Source of the DNA: an uncultured Lachnospiraceae bacterium
Lineage (GTDB): Bacteria > Bacillota > Clostridia > Lachnospirales > Lachnospiraceae
Direction: 5' to 3'
Length of the DNA: 64,000 nt
Assembly: GCA_910579225.1 (NCBI GenBank)
Contig: CAJTTI010000017.1
Coordinates: 4,150-68,149, forward strand
A program made the position numbers and the translations under genes. The first letter of the stretch is position 1, and every line of letters starts with the position of its first letter. Under the pieces are notes generated by a model. It was not told the DNA's origin, made no database searches, and saw only the letters and a list, made by a program, of their open reading frames with translations. Shown here piece by piece: positions 61,860 to 64,000 of this stretch.

Positions 61860-62306
61860 AGTTTGGTTCTCCGGGTGCTGTTTGCGTACTTTAATGTGGT
61901 GTGAACAGCATAACATTTCTATATGAGCAAATCAACCGTTTTCTGTTTTTAACAGGGTTGTGGCCAGGTACAGAATCACCTGGAAAAATCTTTCGGCACT
62001 TTTTATAAAAAAGAACCATATAAATTGTGCAACAAGCCAAAAAAGCAGAAGTACATAAAAAAAGGTTGTATTTTTTATGCAAAAGTATTATATTTGCGTT
62101 GCCTAATGAGGGTAAAAATTGCGAAAGTATAATGCAAATAATGAAAAAATGCATGTTGTTTCCGCAACAAAACATGGATTTGGATGGAGAAGGTTCCAAA
62201 GCTCATGTGTAAGGAAGAGACAGGCCCTGCCTGTTCCTGGTTCTGGCAGACGATGAAGTTTGAATATGGGAATTTTAAAGATTATAGACGAGAGGAGATC
62301 TAAAAT
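61860..62306. other. Divergent intergenic region between the GNAT gene and malQ
   Basis: This 447-bp AT-rich gap contains two promoters: minus strand TTGATT-N17-TATGCT (61907-61935) for the GNAT gene, and the malQ promoter at 62066-62094. Ribosome sites of both genes lie at its edges. No further gene or stable hairpin was seen. Confidence 0.6.
62066..62094 (+). promoter_or_regulatory. Promoter of malQ
   Basis: TTGTAT (62066-62071), 17-bp spacer, TATATT (62089-62094). It leaves a leader of about 205 nt before the malQ ATG. Confidence 0.5.
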
Positions 62307-63809
62307 ATGAACAGAGCAGCGGGTATCTTACTTGCAGTTTCCAGCCTTCCAGGGCGTTTTGGCATTGGATGCTTTTCCAAAAGTGCCTATGATTTTGTAG
62401 ACTGGCTGAAGGAGGCGGGCCAGACTTACTGGCAGATTCTGCCGCTGGGGCCTACCAGTTACGGGGATTCACCCTATCAGTCTTTTTCTACTTTTGCAGG
62501 GAATCCATATTTTATCAGTTTGGATGAGCTGATCGAAGAAGGTGTTTTGACGGAAAAGGAGTGTAGGAGTGCGGATTTCGGCAAAAGAGCAGATGATATT
62601 GACTATGAGAAATTATACAAAAAACGCTATCCGCTGCTTCGGAAAGCCTATGAGAGAAGCAATATCAGCGAAGATCCGGAGTATGTAAGTTTTGTGGAAA
62701 AGAACCGCTGGTGGCTTTCGGATTATGCGCTGTTTATGGCGGTGAAGGACCGTTTTAAAGGAGCGCCCTGGACAGACTGGGCAGAAGATATCCGGCTTCG
62801 CTGGGAAAATGCCATGGATTATTACCGGAAGGAGCTGTATTTTGACATTGAATTCCAGCAGTATCTCCAGTATAAATTTTTCAGTCAGTGGGGACGGCTG
62901 AAGGCTTACGCCAACGAAAAAGGCATCCGGATCATCGGGGACATTCCGATCTATGTGGCTATGGACAGTGCAGATACCTGGGCCCATCCGGAATTGTTCC
63001 AGTTAGATGAAAACAATGTGCCCACGGCCGTGGCAGGATGTCCTCCGGACGGATTTTCTGCGGACGGGCAGCTGTGGGGCAATCCTCTCTACCGGTGGGA
63101 CTATCACAAAAGCACCGGCTATGACTGGTGGATGTCGAGGCTTTGGTACTGTTTCCAGATGTATGATGTGGTGCGGATCGACCATTTCCGCGGTTTTGAC
63201 GAGTATTATTCCATTCCTTACGGGGCACAGAACGCAAAGGAAGGACACTGGGAAAAGGGGCCGGGTATTGACCTGTTCCGCTATATGGAAGGAAGGCTCG
63301 GACATCATCAGGTGATCGCGGAAGACTTGGGCTATGTGACGGATTCTGTCCGGGAGCTGGTCAAAGAGAGCGGTTTTCCGGGGATGAAGGTGCTGGAGTT
63401 TGCCTTTGACTCGAGAGATTCCGGTTCGGCCAACGATTACCTTCCCCATAACTATGTGGAGAACAGTGTTGCCTACACAGGAACCCATGACAACGAGACG
63501 ATCACCGGATGGTTCAAGAGCATCACAAAGGAAGAGCGGCAGATGGCAAGGGATTATCTGTGTGACCAGCATACACCAGTGAAGGAGCTGTATAAGTCTT
63601 TTATCGCCCTGGTCATGCGCAGCAATTCCAAAACCTGCATTATTCCCATGCAGGATTATATGGGGCTGGATAACCAGTGCCGTATGAACAAACCCTCCAC
63701 TCTGGGTACCAACTGGAAGTGGCGGTTGGTAAAGGGCGAATTGTCGGAAGAACTGAAAGAGGAAATTCTGGCGGTGACAAAGCGGTACGGCAGAATGAAC
63801 TGGGCGTAA
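62307..63809 (+). CDS. malQ: 4-alpha-glucanotransferase (amylomaltase, GH77)
   Basis: MalQ transfers alpha-1,4-glucan segments between maltodextrins, releasing glucose. Typical GH77 features: SSLPGRFGIGCFSKSAYDFVDWL at the start, QILPLGPTSYGDSPYQSFSTF, the nucleophile region VRIDHFRGFDEY, the acid/base in VIAEDLGYV, the third carboxylate in YTGTHDNETI, and NKPSTLGTNWKWR near the end. The 500 aa are standard. AGAGGAGATCTAAAAT precedes the ATG. An AraC regulator lies beyond it on the opposite strand. Confidence 0.96.
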   Translation: MNRAAGILLAVSSLPGRFGIGCFSKSAYDFVDWLKEAGQTYWQILPLGPTSYGDSPYQSFSTFAGNPYFISLDELIEEGVLTEKECRSADFGKRADDIDYEKLYKKRYPLLRKAYERSNISEDPEYVSFVEKNRWWLSDYALFMAVKDRFKGAPWTDWAEDIRLRWENAMDYYRKELYFDIEFQQYLQYKFFSQWGRLKAYANEKGIRIIGDIPIYVAMDSADTWAHPELFQLDENNVPTAVAGCPPDGFSADGQLWGNPLYRWDYHKSTGYDWWMSRLWYCFQMYDVVRIDHFRGFDEYYSIPYGAQNAKEGHWEKGPGIDLFRYMEGRLGHHQVIAEDLGYVTDSVRELVKESGFPGMKVLEFAFDSRDSGSANDYLPHNYVENSVAYTGTHDNETITGWFKSITKEERQMARDYLCDQHTPVKELYKSFIALVMRSNSKTCIIPMQDYMGLDNQCRMNKPSTLGTNWKWRLVKGELSEELKEEILAVTKRYGRMNWA

Positions 63810-63856
63810 GGGCTGTCCAGGCAGAAGAGATTTCTGCAAGGTCCGTATTGGGAAGG

Positions 63857-64000
63857 TCAGAGACGGGACTGATGATGATCTTTCCGGTTTCGGTATTCGC
63901 GGGGTGTACAGCCATAGCTGTTGTAAAAATATCTGGAATAATAACTCAGATGATTAAAACCGCAGGCAAGGGCGATATCTGTGATACTCCGGCTGGTGTT
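63857..64000 (-). CDS. AraC-family regulator, C-terminal end (rest outside window)
   Basis: The minus-strand frame is open at the window edge and stops at 63857-63859. The 47 visible residues are the second helix-turn-helix of an AraC domain: SITDIALACGFNHLSYYSRY followed by YGCTPREYRNRK. The sensor domain lies outside. Convergent to malQ; it may regulate sugar genes beyond the edge. Confidence 0.85.
   Translation of the reverse strand, partial: NTSRSITDIALACGFNHLSYYSRYFYNSYGCTPREYRNRKDHHQSRL

Overview
The window is a chromosomal segment of an anaerobic, endospore-forming Firmicute, most likely a Lachnospiraceae gut bacterium (Blautia / Mediterraneibacter / Dorea-like). Evidence: AGGAGG-type ribosome sites and sigma-A-like promoters, a spoIIA-spoVA sporulation cluster, a T-box leader, BglG- and MtlR-type PTS control, AraC regulators, a biotin salvage operon, and Clostridia-style protein families (zinc-ribbon TPR proteins, DUF815 ATPase, FtsA-like protein with a long C-terminus). 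The species is an inference. No tRNA, rRNA, CRISPR array or intact insertion sequence was seen.

Layout. 1-4.7 kb is an AT-richer accessory stretch: the tail of a MutS-like gene, a decayed winged-helix regulator, an AlbA_2 (Schlafen-like) protein and a NACHT protein that has lost its P-loop. 4.7-12.1 kb holds repair and nucleotide genes (family 4 uracil-DNA glycosylase, dGTPase), dTDP-sugar genes rfbB-rfbD, a MerR-methyltransferase fusion, an AraC regulator and a UPF0303 protein. 12.2-15.9 kb is a bioY-bioB-bioD-bioA operon with a BirA-type operator. 16-24.4 kb holds a PRTase, then a T-box leader that leads into a CotH-like gene and valS, folC, a 47-aa ORF and a zinc-ribbon/TPR membrane protein. 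24.5-27.1 kb is spoIIAA-spoIIAB-sigF-spoVAA-spoVAB. 27.2-33.4 kb (minus strand) has an ABC-F ATPase, an FtsA-like protein and a zinc-ribbon/LRR membrane protein. 33.8-35.4 kb carries divergent spoVAC and spoVAD.

35.4-39.9 kb is a beta-glucoside PTS operon (antiterminator, EIIBCA, 6-phospho-beta-glucosidase) with a clear RAT/terminator switch. 40-41.4 kb is larC. 41.5-47.1 kb is a mannitol operon (mtlR-mtlA-mtlD plus an HPr-like gene). 47.3-53.5 kb contains glmS, an Lrp/AsnC regulator with an alanine/sodium symporter, a MESH1-like HD hydrolase and a subgroup Ic aspartate aminotransferase. 53.5-64 kb has a frameshifted chemotaxis receptor, a DUF815 ATPase, uppP, galK, a VanRS-like two-component system, a GNAT acetyltransferase, malQ and the end of another AraC regulator.

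The genes fit a saccharolytic, spore-forming commensal: beta-glucosides and mannitol enter by PTS, galactose and maltodextrins feed in through galK and malQ, and biotin is imported or finished from late precursors. Signals most worth checking: the T-box that reads through a CotH gene to valS; a beta-glucoside antiterminator that appears to have lost about 46 residues across PRD1/PRD2; an HPr-like protein with Asp at the regulatory Ser46 position; a 19-bp-spacer promoter next to a MerR-methyltransferase fusion; and the AlbA_2/NACHT pair, which looks like a decayed defence locus.
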